Part shown: positions 20,207-30,688 of the stretch, one piece after another
Layout of the letters: every line of letters starts with the position of its first letter
Numbering within the stretch: the stretch's first letter is position 1
NCBI GenBank assembly: GCA_026168455.1
Contig: CM047428.1
Coordinates: forward strand, 36,321,255-36,385,254
Length of the DNA: 64,000 bases
DNA from: Theocolax elegans
Lineage: Eukaryota; Arthropoda; Insecta; Hymenoptera; Cerocephalidae
Direction of reading: 5' to 3'
The notes under the pieces: generated by a model
The model's database searches: none
Told to the model about the DNA's origin: nothing
Seen by the model: the letters and a program-made list of their open reading frames with translations, nothing else
Translations under genes and position numbers: made by a program

Positions 20207-20699
20207 TTAAACACCAAATACTTCTTTAGTATTACATACATCTTGAAGTAGTCGGTTGACTGCTTCAAAAGCAAATTTTGATGTCATGGATATTTCATCC
20301 CATATTATAATTTTTACTTCTTTCAAATTTTCACCATCCTTTGAATTAGATTTTATATTACATGTTGTACTATATGTTATATTGAATGGTAATTTTAAGG
20401 TTATGTGCACCGCTTTTCCATTGTTTAATAAATTAGCTGCAATACCGGTCCAAGCAAGACATAAAAATGGTATATTTGAAATTTTCAGATAGTCTATTAA
20501 AACATTAAGCAAGTAACTTTTTCCACTTCCTCCTGGTCCATCAATAAAAATGCATGTTCTCTTTGCATTTTTTATACATTCCAAAACTGTATCATAAATA
20601 TATTTTTGTTGTTCTTTTAATGAATTTAGTTTAAATTGTAATTCCTTTAACATGTTATTTTTATTGTAGAATGTTGATATTTCATCGGTTTCTTGTGTA
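20207..20699 (-). pseudogene. Helitron 1 Pif1-type helicase, Walker motifs
   Basis: The open frame (to 20779 on the minus strand) contains Walker A GPGGSGKSY, then LAWTGIAANLL, and Walker B IIWDEISM followed by FEAVNRLLQD. This is the 5'-to-3' helicase motor of Helitrons, which unwinds the donor strand in rolling-circle transposition. The first ~27 residues of the frame (20700-20779) are translated sequence of the inserted TIR element, so the real domain starts at 20699. The frame ends at 20207, where a shift separates it from the RQTLP motif. Confidence 0.85.
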
Positions 20700-21708
20700 C
20701 AGGGTGTTCCGAAAAGATATGTCCAACGGTATTCCATTGGACAGAAGAAAAAATTCTGAGCCAAAAAGTCCTTTATCATTTTTCTCTCTGGTGCATAGAA
20801 TTTGTTTAATTGTTATTTAAAAATAAGCCAATCAGCGCGCTTTACCGTTTGAGTGAGCGTGGCCTAAGGAAAAGAGACGTGGCTTATAACTTCTCACTCG
20901 AAAGTAATTTTCGCAGAGGGATGAGTGGAAAGTTTATGGGGAGGGGGCAGGGAGAGGGTAACTTTAATGGTACCACTGGTTTTGACCTTGAAGTCAATTT
21001 TTAAGGTCATTTCAAGGTCAACATGGTTTTTCTAATGGAAACCCCTATTTTTGAGTGCAGATTTGGCAAGAGCAGAAAATTTTATTTTATTTTGTTTCTG
21101 TGACCTTGGAAAGGTCAAAAATATAGGTCAAATGTCTGAAAAAACGATGAGACGTACTTTTTCGCAAATAATGTGATTTTTCTGGCAACATTACCGTTTG
21201 TAATGCTTAAGAAAGATCAATAAATTCTAAGGGTGTTAATCTCTTTGATTAGCTTGACCTTAGCATCAATTTTCAAGAACTTTTGAAGGTCATAACACAT
21301 TTTTCATTCATAAACCATGTTTTTGACTGCAATCTCTGTTTTATGATATTAGGTCCTAAAAGAATGTTACTTTTCACATGATGACGGAGATTTTCTAGTT
21401 TTTTAACCCGACCTTACAACGGTCATATCAAGGTCATACAAGAAATGCAAAACAAAAGTACTTATATCTTACTCCCTGCCCCCTCCCCATAAACTTTCCA
21501 CTCATCCCTCTGCGGAAATTACTTTCGAGTGAGAAGCTATAAGCCACGTCTCTTTTCCTTAGGCCACGCTCCCTCAAATGGTAAAGCGCGCTGATTGGCT
21601 TATTTTTAAACAACAATTAAACAAATTCTATGCACCGGAGAGAAAAATGATAAAGGACTTTTTGGCTCAGAACTGTTTTTCTCAGACATATCTTTTCGGA
21701 ACATCCTA
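20700..21708. mobile_element. Long-TIR element (~255-bp arms), TA target duplication
   Basis: Terminal inverted repeats start (C/T)AGG(G/A)TGTTCCGAAAAG and stay highly similar for about 255 bp, up to GGGGAGGGGGCAGGGAG. TA flanks both ends (20698-20699, 21709-21710), which suggests a Tc1/mariner-type mobilised, non-autonomous element of 1009 bp. The ~500-bp core has no transposase but many AAGGTCA motifs. The frames at 20810-21004 and 21434-21616 are mirror images of the arms. It interrupts Helitron 1, so it is younger. Confidence 0.85.
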
Positions 21709-21789
21709 TATACATAGATATGCTTGGTAAATTAAAATCATTTAAAGAATACCCATTGATTAGTAAATTTTTATTAATTGCATTTACTG

Positions 21790-22424
21790 CTAAGTTTTCA
21801 CCGACACATTTTTCATATTTTGGGTGATAAAATTAATGTTTGTAATTTTCATATAAATTTCTCGTATTTCAATAAATGCACAGTCACGTTCTTTATAGCA
21901 ATATTTAAATAAATATTTTATACATTGCACAGTAGAACATACTTCTACGTTAATGTGGCAATAAAATTTTAGTAGTAAATAGGGGTTATATGGAACAACA
22001 AATTGATTATCAGCCACTCTTTTATAATTTTTACTTTTGTAATTGATTTTTTTACCATCATTTCTTCGTATATAATGTGAATAACCAGATGAACTAAACG
22101 TTTTTTTATTATTATAATTTTTGAGAAAATTTTTCATACATTTTTTTGTTTCTTTATTCATACAAGGAGAACTTATGTTTTGTTCTCCACGAGGACCGTG
22201 TATCATAAATTGTTTTACAATATTATACAATCGTGGATAAATATCTTCATTTGGAATTTCTGCACTTCTAAGTTCATTAATTTTATCAGGAGTATTGATT
22301 TTATCATTTTCATCTAAAAATAATAGCATATGCATATATGGTAATGCTCTTTCTTGAAATTCAATACCATAAGTGTAAGCAACACATTTTCCTAGAACAC
22401 CTTCTTTAACTTGACGTACACCGG
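21790..22424 (-). pseudogene. Helitron 1 replication-initiator, C-terminal half
   Basis: The minus-strand frame from about 22420 reads KEGVLGKCVAYTYGIEFQER then ALPYMHMLLFL, the HUH-type Rep motif region (the usual form is GLPHAHILL; here the second His is kept in YMHM). It continues with KINTPDKINELRSAEIP and the QFMIHGPRGEQN...SPCM segment, ending with KYLFKYCYKERDCAFIEI. This is the Helitron_like_N domain, which nicks DNA through Tyr residues. The first His of the usual HxH is replaced by Tyr, suggesting inactivity. It stops at 21790. Confidence 0.85.
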
Positions 22425-23890
22425 AAAGGTGTACTCAAAACTTATATTAATATCTCTATACTAATTATTACTACGTTACTATTATATTCTTAACTTAGAG
22501 GGAAACAGAAGGATAAGGATTAATATCAATAAAAGAAAACTCGATTGTATATTATAAAAAATAGTCTCTTATCTAAAGCATCGTCCAAGATTAAATAAAC
22601 TTATTTAACCCGATTCATTATAAACAAAAACAATTAGTAAAGTAGTAACGATAAAAAAATAATCAAACGAAATCATACGACGTAATTATAACTGACAAAT
22701 TTCGAATTAAGGCAATACGGTCCGGTATTTTTCGCGTGTTCGCGTTCGGCGGTTTCGGGTCTGTAGGAAAGGAGGAAAAATGACAAGTTCACGCCGAGAC
22801 GGTCCAGGGATTTGCTCACGCTGGCCGGCTGTATACGCGTGATTCTTGTCTGCGCCGAGACAGCACAGAGTCTAGCTCTGGCTGGCTGTACATGCGCGGG
22901 GAGTGATACCTTTACTCGTTAACTCCTTTCTTAATTTCTTTCGCGACTGTCGAAATCGAATCTCTTCGCCGCCGAGACAGTACAGAATATAATTCTGTCT
23001 GGCTTTACATGCGTCGAAGGAGATCAGAGTTCACAGAAGGAATTTCGAGAATAGAGTTTTTCTCTAATTATCCGTCGACTGTGACTCAACAGAGCGAAGT
23101 TATGAGATGGAGGACGTCGAGGTAAAGGGCTAGGTTGGCGTCGAAAGGAGAGCCGGAGGAGGAGAAGCTCTTCCAGGCTGCGTCCAGATTTCGACTGCAC
23201 ACGGAGACCTTGAACGTTCGATCGATGCCTCCGCTCGATGTGCGGCGGCTCGGACGATCATCTACGCATGTGCAGTGAAACCGCTATTGCAATAGCAGTG
23301 GTGGGGATGCGCTCGCTGCATCTGCACAAATCCATGTCCGATGCAAGCGCTGCCAAACGGACGCATTTGGCTAAACTAGAAAGGTTAATATGCCGGGAAA
23401 AAGACGAGTGTGTGTATATATATATTTAAACACCAGTATCGGTACTTATGGTGACACTACGTGTTATCTTGGTATTTTGAGGTTATAAAACATATGTAAC
23501 GACTCAGATATAAGGGGGAGAATATTAATTGATAGAATAATGCATAAAAAACCAATAACCCAAATACCTAAATACCCCTCACGGGTAAAAAAGCTCACTT
23601 TGACCTTATAATATTAATGAAAGATTGAGGAGGCCTCCGGTACCTCGAAAGACGTTATAACTTGAATCCTTCATTAATATTATAACGTCAAAGCGGGGCT
23701 CACAAAGATAATTTTCCGATTTTTTGTGTGTCGGCATAAGTACGGATACATGGTTGAATTTTCGGTGGAATTATGCTGACGTCGGCATAATTACCCCAAA
23801 GTAAGCACAATTCCCATTTCCCGTGAGAATTTGTCGGCATAAGTACCGATTGATCAATTTATATATATATATATATAACTACGCGCGCGT
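22425..23890. mobile_element. Unclassified insertion inside Helitron 1
   Basis: It splits the Rep domain between LKKLIV and KEGVLGK. Both junctions carry CGTAC or GTAC, a possible target duplication. The left edge holds the hairpin ACACCGGAAAGGTGT. The middle (22720-23390) is GC-rich without a clear gene. A ~34-bp inverted pair lies at 23593-23625/23665-23698, and GTCGGCATAA.TAC occurs three times (about 23731, 23784, 23832). No terminal repeat or known family found; it may be an LTR remnant. Confidence 0.45.
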
Positions 23891-23893
23891 ACA

Positions 23894-24136
23894 TCAAACT
23901 ATTAGTTTTTTCAATTCTTTTACTTTTTGTTGGAAGACTTTAACAACAATATCTGGTCTGTCAATTGGAGTTTCATATTTTTCTAGAATTTCTGTTATTT
24001 TTCGCCAGTTTGGATTGCATGTCATTGTTATAAATAAATCAAGCTTTCCATAACGGTTTACTATACTCATTGAATCAATATAATTTTGTTTTAAAAATCT
24101 TGTACTGCCGGTAAAATTTGGAGGAAGAATAAACAT
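23894..24136 (-). pseudogene. Helitron 1 replication-initiator, N-terminal part
   Basis: 80 codons: MFILPPNFTGSTRFLKQNYI then DSMSIVNRYGKLDLFITMTC and NPNWRKI. This is the highly conserved Helitron_like_N start (LP..F.GS.R...Q.Y.DAM.IV...GKPDLFIT.TCNP.W). It ends DRPDIVVKVFQQKVKELKKL, exactly where the insertion begins. Confidence 0.85.
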
Positions 24137-24234
24137 TTTTCCAAGTTGAAATGCTATTATTTCTATTTTTACATTTCATATTAGGCATCCATCCGTATCC
24201 TCCATTTGGATAAATAAATGGATAGGTCATAGGA

Positions 24235-24477
24235 TCAGTGTTTACTTATTAAAGGTACACTAATTGGATTATCATATATTGTATATATAACAATATCACG
24301 TTTTGCAGGAGGGTCCGTTTTTCCTACATATAACATTGCAACTTCATTACATATAGCTTCATTGTAAATATTTTTGTCTAATTTTTCGTTGCGTTTTATA
24401 GACATGATTATTGTTTTCGGTGTACAACCACTTTTAGCACAGCGTTCTAATTCTTCTTTTTCTACTTCGTGCATCAT
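24235..24477 (-). pseudogene. Helitron 1 upstream coding piece A
   Basis: 80 codons with EVAMLYVGKTDPPAKRDIVIY, a segment that precedes the Rep domain in Helitron proteins (EVAA..VGD......RDIV). A shift near 24477 and another near 24235 separate it from its neighbours. Confidence 0.65.
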
Positions 24478-24765
24478 TTTATAAGCTTTAGCATAAGGGT
24501 TAAATTTCTTAATAAGCTATCTATTTGACTTAGCATTTCTAATTTTGTAACCGAATTATTTTTGTATCTTTTTCTTTCAATTGTAGCTAATTCATTATGT
24601 AAGACATATAATTGTCCGTATTTTCGAGTTTCATTTTCGTTTGGATGCAAAACAAAAACGTTCGGATATATTTGAGCACAAATTCTTAGAATTTGTGGTC
24701 CAGCACTTGACAATCTGTCAAAATTTGCTCCAAAGCTTACAAAAGCTAAAGCATCCCGGTCGAAA
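24474..24765 (-). pseudogene. Helitron 1 upstream coding piece B
   Basis: From about 24758 down the frame reads DALAFVSFGANFDRLSSAGP, QILRICAQIYPNVFVLHPNE and YGQLYVLHNEL, the standard Helitron lead-in (N.alaF.S.ga..d....GP....i.GqiyH). The usual HNELA-type end is followed by ERKR. Upstream of 24765 homology stops. Confidence 0.7.
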
Positions 24766-25169
24766 AAAAATAAGTGAAAATTTAACTAAAAAATTTACTT
24801 AAAAATTTAGTTAAAAAGGTAGCTATTATCAGTTAAATTTTCAAGTACCAGGATTCTATTTTTTCAGAATAATATTTCATTAAAAATATGATTATTATTA
24901 GCTATATTTTTACTGAATATTCAAGTAAATGTTTTGTTGCCCTTAAAACAAAAATGCAGTTGAAAATTCAGTTAATTAAATATTTAATTTAAAATGTAAC
25001 TATTATTAAGTAAATTTATAATTATATAATTTGGTTATTATTAGCTATATTTTTAACTGAATATTTAACTAACTATTTAGTTGCACTGGAAACAAAAATA
25101 TAGTTAAAAATTTAATTAATACACCGTTTACGAAATTTAATTATTATCACCGGAATATTTAATTAAGTA
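24766..25169. repeat. AT-rich diverged ~150-bp repeats
   Basis: TTATTAGCTATATTTTTA.CTGAATATT and AGTTGC...AAACAAAAAT.AGTT recur at 24893-24975 and 25043-25115. No coding. Confidence 0.5.
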
Positions 25170-25195
25170 CTAGCCAAATTACTCGCTTCGCTCGC
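25170..25195 (-). other. GCGAGCGAAGCGAG...CTAG terminus-like motif
   Basis: The minus strand reads GCGAGCGAAGCGAGTAATTT then GGCTAG followed by T. A related form, GCGAGCGAAGCGAGCGTTTC then TAG, lies at 49229-49249. It resembles non-autonomous Helitron 3' ends (CTAG|T), but the GC motif is a direct repeat, not a clean hairpin. Confidence 0.3.
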
Positions 25196-25199
25196 AGTT

Positions 25200-25578
25200 A
25201 AATATTATTGTTAACAAAATATTTCTTTACCATCAATTTACAATATAATGTAATATTCAAAAAATTATTTTTTAAAAACTATTTAGTAAACTAATTTATA
25301 GTATTAATAATTAAATAAATATTACAATTATATAATTAGTTGGGATAAATCCGTAATAATTAATAAAAGAATGATCATTTTTACTATATATATATCAATA
25401 ACAATTTTTGTTATTCTCAATAATTAATTCTAATCTTATTATTTACATTATAGGCATTTCATGTGAAATCAGCAGATGGAAATTTTAAAATTATTGATAT
25501 TCTGCTAAACAACTCCTCTTTGAACCTAGAATATGTAAAAAAATTTTTAGATGCTTTACTTAGATAGGAAAAAGGATA
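25200..25578. other. AT-rich spacer
   Basis: Short TA runs. No gene or clear repeat. Confidence 0.4.
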
Positions 25579-26442
25579 GGAAAATTTCAATTATAACCAT
25601 TAATTGAATATTACTGCACTTTTACTGACCTTAAGTCACTAAAAAGTCATATATATTGAGTTTTGACATTGTTCGACACAATTGATAATACTGAAAAAAA
25701 TCACAGATACATCTAATTACATGTACTTTGTGTGTACCAAACCGCTTAGTGGCATAATTAATAGGATAAAAGATATACACTTTTTTCTGTAAAGCCAACT
25801 GCAAAAATTAAAAAATTCAACATGAGTGTCAATTACCGATGAACATGAATTTTTTTAATTCAAGATAATTAATAATTTTTAAATTATTGGTAAATTCTTC
25901 TTTTAATTTGCAACAAAAAATATCTCTATAAATTTTCTCCTGAGATTAATAGTTTCAGAGAAAAAATTTGATATAGAAGTATGATACGAATATTCGGGTG
26001 AATATCTTTATACGAATGTTTTTATTATACCAATAGCTTTATAAAAATTTTTCTCTAAAACTATTACTCTCAGGAGAAAATCTATATAGTAATTTGTTGT
26101 TGCAAATGAAAAGCAGAATCTACCAGTATTTGTAAAATTATTAATTATCTTGAATTAAAAATGTTCATGTTCATCGGCAACTGACACCCATGTTGAACTT
26201 TTTTATTTTTGCTGTTAGCTTTACAGAAAAAAGTGTATATCTTTAATCCTATTAATTATGCCCCTAAGCGGTTTGTTTGTTTGGTACACACAAAGTATAT
26301 GTAATTAGATGTATCTGTGATTTTTTTTCAATAATATCAATTCTGCCGAACAATGTCAAATATTAAACTATATGATTTTTTAGTTACTAAAAGTTAGTAA
26401 AAGTGCAGTAATATGCAATTAATGGTTATAATTAAAATTTTA
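25579..26442. repeat. Foldback element (~420-bp arms)
   Basis: Left arm from GAAAATTTCAATTATAACC (25579) mirrors the right arm ending GGTTATAATTAAAATTTTA (26442). Shared inner blocks include CAGATACATCTAATTACATG, AAAAGTGTATATCTTT-type and TCTCCTGAGA/TCTCAGGAGA. The centre lies near 26010. No transposase. Arms are diverged by many small changes. Confidence 0.75.
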
Positions 26443-26599
26443 TCAAAATCTTGATGTAATTTCCAGTCTTAAAGGTATGTATCAATTTTTTTGTAGGATG
26501 CATATATTTTTAGTTATAAAGTCATGAAAATTGGTCATATAAGTGGAAAACATCAAAATATGTAATTTTTTGTTATTAATAACTGTTTTCCTATCTAAC

Positions 26600-26690
26600 A
26601 AGGAGAGGTCACACCCTCTGGAAAACGGATCCTTACCAAACTCTAGCATATACTTTCTACTATAAAATCATGCAGAAAGCCGGAGTTTTT
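26600..26690 (+). repeat. Copy of the GGAAAACGGAT motif family
   Basis: AAGGAGAGGTCACACCCTCT then GGAAAACGGATCC and ATGCAGAAAGCC. It lies immediately before the LINE fragment and is related to 19301 and 50442. Confidence 0.5.
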
Positions 26691-26691
26691 T

Positions 26692-27405
26692 ATGCAAGCA
26701 ATTTTATTTGGATGTCGCAAATATTGTTCGAAATTTCACAAGGAAGACAAGTCATGCTTTGAGCTGGGTGATGGTGCGCGCATCCCTTTCGTAGATAATG
26801 TTCTGAGTCTTGGAATAATTCTAGACTCTCAACTTACTTGGAAAAATCATTTGGATAGTGTTGCGAAGAAGGTTAATAAGACTTTATATAGTCTGCACTT
26901 TTTTAGAAAATACACTAACGAAACCCTTCGTAAATGACTTGCTGAGGCCTTGTTGTTCCCACATCTGGATTATAATTGTTCTGTGGTTGTTCTGGACGCC
27001 TCGCAGGAATTACGTAACAGACTACAGGTGATACAGAATTCCTTTGTACGCTATGTGTGTGGTGTGAGGAGGGATGATCATGTGACCCCTCACAGAGTGT
27101 CCCTGTCATGGCTGCGTTCAGATTCTAGAAGACAATATATTATAGCTGTGCTAATGTACAAACTGATACGTATGCGTGTTCCACAGTATCTGGAGAGTTT
27201 ATTCTCCAGATATGTTCCTAGGGGCACTGAGAGGGGTCCACTGAGGGAACTTACGCCTCCCTTGATGCGCACTCAAGCTGGAAAGCGACCTTTCCAGGTT
27301 CAGGGAGCGCATTTATGGAACTCACTGCCGGCAGAGATCAGAAACTTATCGTCACTGAGGGGCTTTAAGACTTCTGTCCGGAGGTACCTCCTGGAATTAG
27401 AATAG
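26692..27405 (+). pseudogene. CR1/Jockey-type LINE, RT C-terminal end
   Basis: Two frames in one phase (26692-26937, 26950-27405) separated by one TGA at 26936. The protein is the post-RT region of a non-LTR retrotransposon: SLGIILDSQLTWKNHLDSVA, LFPHLDYNCSVVVLDAS, then DDHVTPHRVSLSWLRSDSRR and a GAHLWNSLPAEIRN...SVRRYLLELE end. The endonuclease and RT palm are missing through 5' truncation, as is usual for LINE insertions. The element sense is plus. Confidence 0.85.
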
Positions 27406-27852
27406 CGTGGTCATTGTTTATTTATATTATTTATTTATTTATTTATTCTTATTTATTCATATCCATCCCTGATCTTGTATTTTATTGTATAACTGTATTT
27501 TATTATATTTTATTTTCATTTGCATCGTCCCATGTACACTGTTTGCGAGAGTGAATGTATTTAAGGGATGATTGGTGATGGATGGATGCACGAATTTAAG
27601 TATGTTTGAATTACATTGTTATCATCTGACTGATAGATGTATACGACCGAAGATTTATTTGTATTATATTTTATTTTATTATAATGACTTACTGTAATAT
27701 TCACTATATTAACTTAAAGTTGTGATATTACTTATTTGACCTAAAGCTAATGACTGTGATATCAATGTGCAATGACTAATGTTTTTATATACATGATTAT
27801 TTTAAATATAATGTATTTTATTTTTGTAATGTACAAATAAATATATATCTAT
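27406..27852 (+). mobile_element. 3' UTR and tail of the LINE fragment
   Basis: AT-rich, with a (TTTA)n run at 27419-27450, ending ACAAATAAATATATATCTAT. The tail meets a foldback element at 27853. Beyond that element the sequence resumes as ATCTCTCTC, so the LINE end originally abutted (CT)n. Confidence 0.65.
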
Positions 27853-28693
27853 CCCTACTAGCACACAACATTGTGGCAACGTTGTGGCAACGTTGTTTTG
27901 ACAACGTTACAACGTTGTTATAAAAGTTGTTGAAACGTTGGAGCAACGTTGCTACAACGTGGGATATGTCCGCTAAGATTTTTCTAAGTTGCCGCGATAG
28001 GTGGAAATAACGTTGTAACAACGTTTGAGCAACGTTGAAAATGCCTTTTACAAATGTATTTTATATAAAAATTTAAAATATGTCCTGGGCAAGCTAAAAA
28101 ATACATTTTTAAATGCACAAAATTTTAATTAATAAAAGAAAAATAAAAAAAAATATTTCTCATCCGCGGGAAATGAACCTCGGATCTTCAGTTCCGGAGG
28201 CTTGCTCTCTACCAACTGAGCTATTTTGTTGTTCCTGTCATTAAATTAACTTTAGGTTATTAATTTCGGAGCATATTTTGATAGTAGTTTATAACCAAAA
28301 GTTAATTTAATGACAGAAACAACTAGAATAGCTCAGTTGATAGAGAGTAAGCCTCCGGATCTAAAGATCCGAGGTTCAAATCCCGCGGCTTGAAAATTTT
28401 TAAAAATTTTTTTTATTAATTAAAAGTTTGTGCATTTAAAAATGTATTTTTTCGCTTGCCCAGGACATTTCTTAAATTTTTATATGAAATACATTTTTAA
28501 AAGGCATTTTCAACGTTGCTCAAACGTTGTTACAACGTTATTTCCACCTATCGCGGCAACTTACAAAAATCTTAGCGGACATATCTCACGTTGTAGCAGC
28601 GTTGCTCCAACGTTTCAACAACTTTTATAACAACGTTGTAATGTTGTCAAAACCACGTTGCCACGACGTTGTTACAACGTTGTGTGCTAGTAG

Positions 28694-28695
<2 letters not shown>
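27853..28695. repeat. Foldback element with CAACGTTG motifs and tRNA-like arms
   Basis: Arms of about 405 bp start CCCTACTAGCACACAAC and end GTTGTGTGCTAGTAGGG, with a ~30-bp loop near 28270. The outer parts are packed with CAACGTTG-like palindromes. Both arms hold a tRNA-like segment (28161-28237 minus, 28328-28396 plus) with box A TAGCTCAGTTGATAGAG and box B GAGGTTCAAATCC. Only a 2-bp duplication (AT) is visible. No coding region; frames at 27818-28021 and 28527-28934 mirror each other. Confidence 0.8.
28328..28396 (+). repeat. tRNA-like sequence in the right arm
   Basis: Good box A and box B, but a mismatched T stem (CGAGG against CCCGC) and no acceptor stem, so a pseudo-tRNA or polymerase III promoter. 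Mirror copy on the minus strand at 28161-28237. Confidence 0.55.
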
Positions 28696-28696
<1 letters not shown>

Positions 28697-28751
<55 letters not shown>

Positions 28752-28791
28752 TTCTCTCTCTCCCATTCTCTCTCTCTCTCTGGCGCGGTGA
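28697..28791 (+). repeat. (CT)n microsatellite
   Basis: Nearly pure CT for about 52 bp, then interrupted CT to 28791. It separates two same-orientation LINE units. Confidence 0.95.
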
Positions 28792-29069
28792 GTACTAAGA
28801 CATCTGTTTTACTTCTCCGTACTGTTTCTATAATTTTTGTACTCACGCGACCAACTCGAGTTTTAGTGCAAAGCATATTGGACGTCCGCTGTCTACAGTT
28901 TGTACCTATTAAATTAGATGCGTCTATACTGTAGACAGTTGTCTGCAAATTAAGAAATTAAGTTGCAATAATCTAGGAGGTTAGCTGGAGAAATCTGCGA
29001 GCGGCAAAAATCGGGCGGCAATTTTACACACGGAGTCTATACCAACGTTGCGAAATTCATCGTACGGAC
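28792..29069 (+). other. LINE-A 5' leader
   Basis: Untranslated leader. TAGACGTAGACAG-like and CTGTAGACAGTTGTCTGCA pieces (about 28888-28946) make a small inverted repeat around CTGTCTACAG. Promoter elements not identifiable. Confidence 0.45.
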
Positions 29070-29641
29070 ATGGCAACACCGCGAGGATGTTTTGTTTGCG
29101 GAGTACGACTAACGTGCAAGGACTACACAGAGGTGTGTAATCTCTGTAATAACATTACTCATACTAACTGTTTCGAGGTCGTGCCGGGCTCGTCCGAGCG
29201 GTGCTGTTGTAACCTTGCGAAAACGCGATAGAAGGTGCTAGTTACAGCTTTGAACGACATGAGGGCGTCACCGCCTGGGTTACCGCGCCAGTCTGTCGCG
29301 ACCGACGGTGCCGCGTCGGCGACCACGCCTACCCCTACTACCTCTCACGCTAAGAGAGTAGCCTCGCCTCCGTCGCCATCAATGTCGCAGGTTGCGTAGC
29401 AACCTCGCGGCGCTCCGCCCACTGTGCCCAATCAGGCGGCACACGACGCACCAAGCGACTCCGTAACAATGGCAGTCGATTTACCACCGTGGTTGGACGC
29501 ATTTACCCAGAGTTTGCGGGAATGCTTGCGTAGCGATATAAAATCAGTGTTGGATGTCGTAAATCGTGTCAAGGGCAAAGTTGACGAGGTAAAGACGGAA
29601 ATTAAAGACTAAAAACGAAGGTAAATGAGATCGAGGAAGAA
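29070..29641 (+). pseudogene. LINE-A ORF1 N-terminal part (PHD-like finger)
   Basis: An ATG at 29070 opens GCFVCGVRLTCKDYTEVCNL then CNNITHTNCFEVV and CCC, a C4HC3-like pattern (C7, C10, C23, C26, H31, C34, then Cys near 47-49). PHD fingers at this place are known from ORF1 of CR1-type LINEs. In-frame stops lie at 29229 and 29397. The same frame reopens at 29424 (62 codons, VDLPPWLDAFTQSLRE..., coiled-coil-like) and shifts near 29612 into the next ORF. ORF1 proteins bind the element RNA. Confidence 0.65.
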
Positions 29642-30688
29642 ATGGATGTGAAGTTTACGGCTATTGATGTGCGTATAGATAAACTAGAAGACCGGGTCAG
29701 CAGCTTAGAAAAAAGCAATAAAGATGAAATTGCAGTGTCCCAACCTCCATCAAAAGACACATGCGAGCTGCTTATTACCGGGCTGCCCAAGGATACAAAA
29801 AAAACTGAGAACGAACTTATAATTGATTTATTTGGTGTGCTGAAACTGCCGAATCTAAGCAGTCAAGTAATTGATTTTCGTCCTTGGACTCCGCGATTAA
29901 AACCAAACCCGGCGGGTTCTCCTGCGGCACCGATACTCACTCAAGGCTTGGTGGTTAAAATGTCATCAGTAACATCCAGAGATGCGGTTATTGAAAAGAC
30001 TCGACTCCTGAAGGAACAAAAGGCGCGGGATATTTTCGGTGAAGGTGGAGAAAATGCTCTATTTGTCAGGCCCCTTTGGCCGAAGCCCGTTTTTGAGCTA
30101 TGTTTTTGGCAAGCGGCAATACGTAAATCGAGAGAGCTGGGCTATGCGAGGCCCATAGTTTTAGATTTAATAGTTTTTATGCGTGAGTTGAGGGATGAAC
30201 CGTTGATGCGTATAAGTTCGGAAGCAGATTTTATTAACTTCCCTAAGTGGGCTGGTCGGGCCAAATCATCGAAACCATCAAAATCATCGAAGTCACTTTC
30301 CATTTTTCACTCTAATATAAATCGTCTAAAAACACATTTTGCATCTATCGAAGCATTAGTTCATCCAGCCTCTCATGATGTCATCGCGATTACCGAAACC
30401 TTCCTTACAAGTCACGATTCTTCGGAAATTATTGAACTGCCGGGCTACGCATTGTATCGATTAGATCGTGAGGGTAAGGAGGGGGGAGGTGTTGCGGCAT
30501 ATGTGCGTGAGGATTTTGGGGTAAAAATCATCGCGCACTCTGAACCTATCTTTTCGAATGCTCCGGAGTATCTGGTGCTATGTTTGACAGGTAAAACGGT
30601 TTCAATGGTTCTAGCAATTGTTTACCGTAGGCCTTCGGCCGCTTATCCCACGGAATTTTTTGAGGTATTGTCAGACATACTACCATGA
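29642..30688 (+). pseudogene. LINE-A ORF1 C-terminal part fused to endonuclease
   Basis: 348 codons. Codons 1-~30 continue the coiled coil (IDVRIDKLEDRVSSLEKS). Then CELLITGLP opens an RRM-like ORF1 core that ends near VFMRELRDEPLMRI. From about codon 218 (SIFHSNINRLKTHFASIEAL) the protein is the APE-type endonuclease: AITETFLTSHDSSE holds the catalytic Glu, then GYALYRLDR..GGGVAAYV and VYRRPSAAYP. There is no stop between ORF1 and ORF2, unlike the related copy LINE-F, where one TGA separates them in the same frame. The frame ends at TGA 30686 within DILP*YKYVMVTGDFNI. Confidence 0.85.

Larger units (their letters stand above)
19656..24765 (-). mobile_element. Helitron remnant 1, interrupted twice
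   Basis: Minus strand, from 24765 down: Helitron replication-initiator (Helitron_like_N) pieces, then a Pif1-type helicase. The pieces are broken by frameshifts and by two insertions (22425-23890 and 20700-21708). Neither terminus is certain. The 5' side ends at 24765, where unrelated AT-rich repeats begin. Confidence 0.75.

Noticed and set aside
28328..28396. Functional tRNA gene
   Set aside because: Boxes A and B are good, but the T stem is mismatched and no acceptor stem forms; it is mirrored in a foldback element.
28697..28760. CRISPR-like or minisatellite array
   Set aside because: Simple (CT)n without spacers.
29868..29896. Hammerhead-like GTCC-AA-GGACGAAA on the minus strand
   Set aside because: No CUGANGA box precedes it, and it lies in LINE-A coding sequence.
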